A DNA stretch of 53,386 bases from assembly GCA_021847345.1 (NCBI GenBank), contig JAJZTW010000022.1, positions 1 to 53,386 of the forward strand, read 5' to 3'. The stretch is from Pseudomonadota bacterium. Lineage in GTDB: Bacteria > Pseudomonadota > Gammaproteobacteria > Burkholderiales > Burkholderiaceae_C. The notes under the pieces were generated by a model that saw only the letters and a program-made list of their open reading frames with translations, had not been told where the DNA came from and made no database searches. The translations under genes were made by a program, and so were the position numbers. Each line of letters starts with the position of its first letter. Position 1 is the first letter of the stretch. This document shows, piece by piece, positions 52,813 to 53,386 of the stretch.

Positions 52813-52947
52813 TCAGGAAGCGGTCGGGGTGCTCGTGTCGGGCGCACTCGGTGCAGGTTGAAGCTTGCGCTGGGCCTTTTCGGCCTTTTTCTGCTTTTTC
52901 TGCTGCTCGCGCTGGCGCTTTTCGAACTGGTAATTGGGCTTGGCCAT
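52813..52947 (-). CDS. Lysine-rich 44-residue microprotein
   Basis: A 44-residue protein starting MAKPNYQFEKRQREQQKKQK, with a run of Lys, Gln, Arg and Glu that should form one charged helix, and a Pro/Ser/Thr tail ending PTAS. I recall small proteins with a MAKPNYxFEKRQRE start as widespread in Burkholderiales, without known function. A GGAGG ribosome site precedes the ATG. It is too short for most gene finders. Confidence 0.75.
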   Translation of the reverse strand: MAKPNYQFEKRQREQQKKQKKAEKAQRKLQPAPSAPDTSTPTAS

Positions 52948-53084
52948 GAGGGCCTCCTGTCAGACGGATAGGTTCCCACCTTAGCACCACAAGCGGGGTC
53001 GGCTGTCGATGCGACCTTGCTCAACCCGCCGAAAAGCTGCTCACCAGCCTGCGCAGCTGCTCCGGCGCGCGCGCAGGCTCGGGC

Positions 53085-53386
53085 TCAGGGCTGGGCGGCA
53101 TCGGGCTGCAGCGCCGGGGCGGCCAGGCGGAAGGCCTCCAGGCGCAGGCAGGCGCGGTCGACGGCGGCGATGATCGGCCAGCGCGAGACGTCGACCTGGA
53201 AGCGCCTCGCGCTCTCCACCTGCGGCACCAGGTACACGTCGGCCAGGCTCGGGCGCTCGCCGAAGCAGAACTCCCCGCGCGAGCCGTCGGCCGCGAGCAG
53301 CGCCTCGATGGCGTCGAAGCCGTCGGCGATCCAGCGCTCGCACCAGCGCCGCACTGCGTCCTCGTTGGCGCCGAAATCGGCGCGCA
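53085..53386 (-). CDS. maiA: Zeta-class glutathione transferase / maleylacetoacetate isomerase, C-terminal part
   Basis: Only the C-terminal helical domain is inside the window; the frame is open to the right edge. VRRWCERWIADGFDAIEALLA, FCFGERPSLADVYLVPQVESARRFQVDVSRWP and the end RLAAPALQPDAAQP match zeta-class GSTs, which isomerise maleylacetoacetate or maleylpyruvate with glutathione. The N-terminal SSCS-type catalytic motif cannot be checked. Context is lost at the edge. Confidence 0.87.
   Translation of the reverse strand, partial: RADFGANEDAVRRWCERWIADGFDAIEALLAADGSRGEFCFGERPSLADVYLVPQVESARRFQVDVSRWPIIAAVDRACLRLEAFRLAAPALQPDAAQP

Overview
The window is a GC-rich (roughly two-thirds G+C) chromosomal segment whose gene content and synteny point to a betaproteobacterium of the Burkholderiales. 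A Thiomonas-like sulfur or metal oxidiser is my best guess: it has a TsdA-type thiosulfate dehydrogenase, DoxX proteins, a Cyc2-like outer-membrane cytochrome-porin and metal-resistance cargo. The species call is inference. No rRNA, tRNA or CRISPR array was seen.

Bases 1-12279 are the glmS-proximal part of a Tn7-like transposon. It holds the 3' end of merA, then leftward genes tnsA, tnsB, tnsC and tnsD (tniQ family) and a truncated fifth protein (TnsE-like). To the right of tnsA lies about 4.9 kb of cargo: a chain of three overlapping microgenes ending in an orphan DUF2384 domain, a second orphan Xre/ParS-like antitoxin followed by an integron attC-like site, an arsR - zinc/cobalt CDF - His-rich DMT transporter operon, and an MFS fragment. 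The element ends at 12279 with a Tn7 right-end-like array of four TnsB-type repeats. That end lies exactly 25 bp from the glmS stop codon, the classic attTn7 position. The transposition genes are therefore separated from their right end by cargo, unlike canonical Tn7.

Bases 12305-35906 are mainly housekeeping: glmU-glmS, a membrane c-heme protein, dps, ubiA, gdhA divergent from a HypT-like LysR regulator, lipB-lipA, a TlpA-like thioredoxin and a SWIB protein. A MocR regulator sits divergent from an aminotransferase-fold protein that lacks the PLP lysine. Then come the Cyc2-like cytochrome-porin, trxC, the lipopolysaccharide operon kdsD-kdsC-lptC with an SDR gene, ampG and pyrE.

Bases 35907-40288 look like an accessory patch: twin hairpins, a metallo-hydrolase, a run of TnsB-site-like 20-bp repeats, a RES/Xre toxin-antitoxin pair, a thioesterase, a PAP2 phosphatase and a 166-bp MITE-like palindrome.

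Bases 40289-53386 hold three modules. The first is a PepSY protein, a four-repeat COG4705 membrane protein and a two-component system, with a truncated COG4705 paralogue abutting it. The second is a probable quinone or electrophile detoxification cluster (old yellow enzyme, class III dioxygenase, DoxX, NADP-binding reductase) divergent from a LysR gene with an 81-bp repeat fused to its 3' end. The third is DoxX, a TsdA-like dihaem cytochrome and a SulP transporter. The window closes with a lysine-rich microprotein and the 3' part of a zeta-class GST (maiA).
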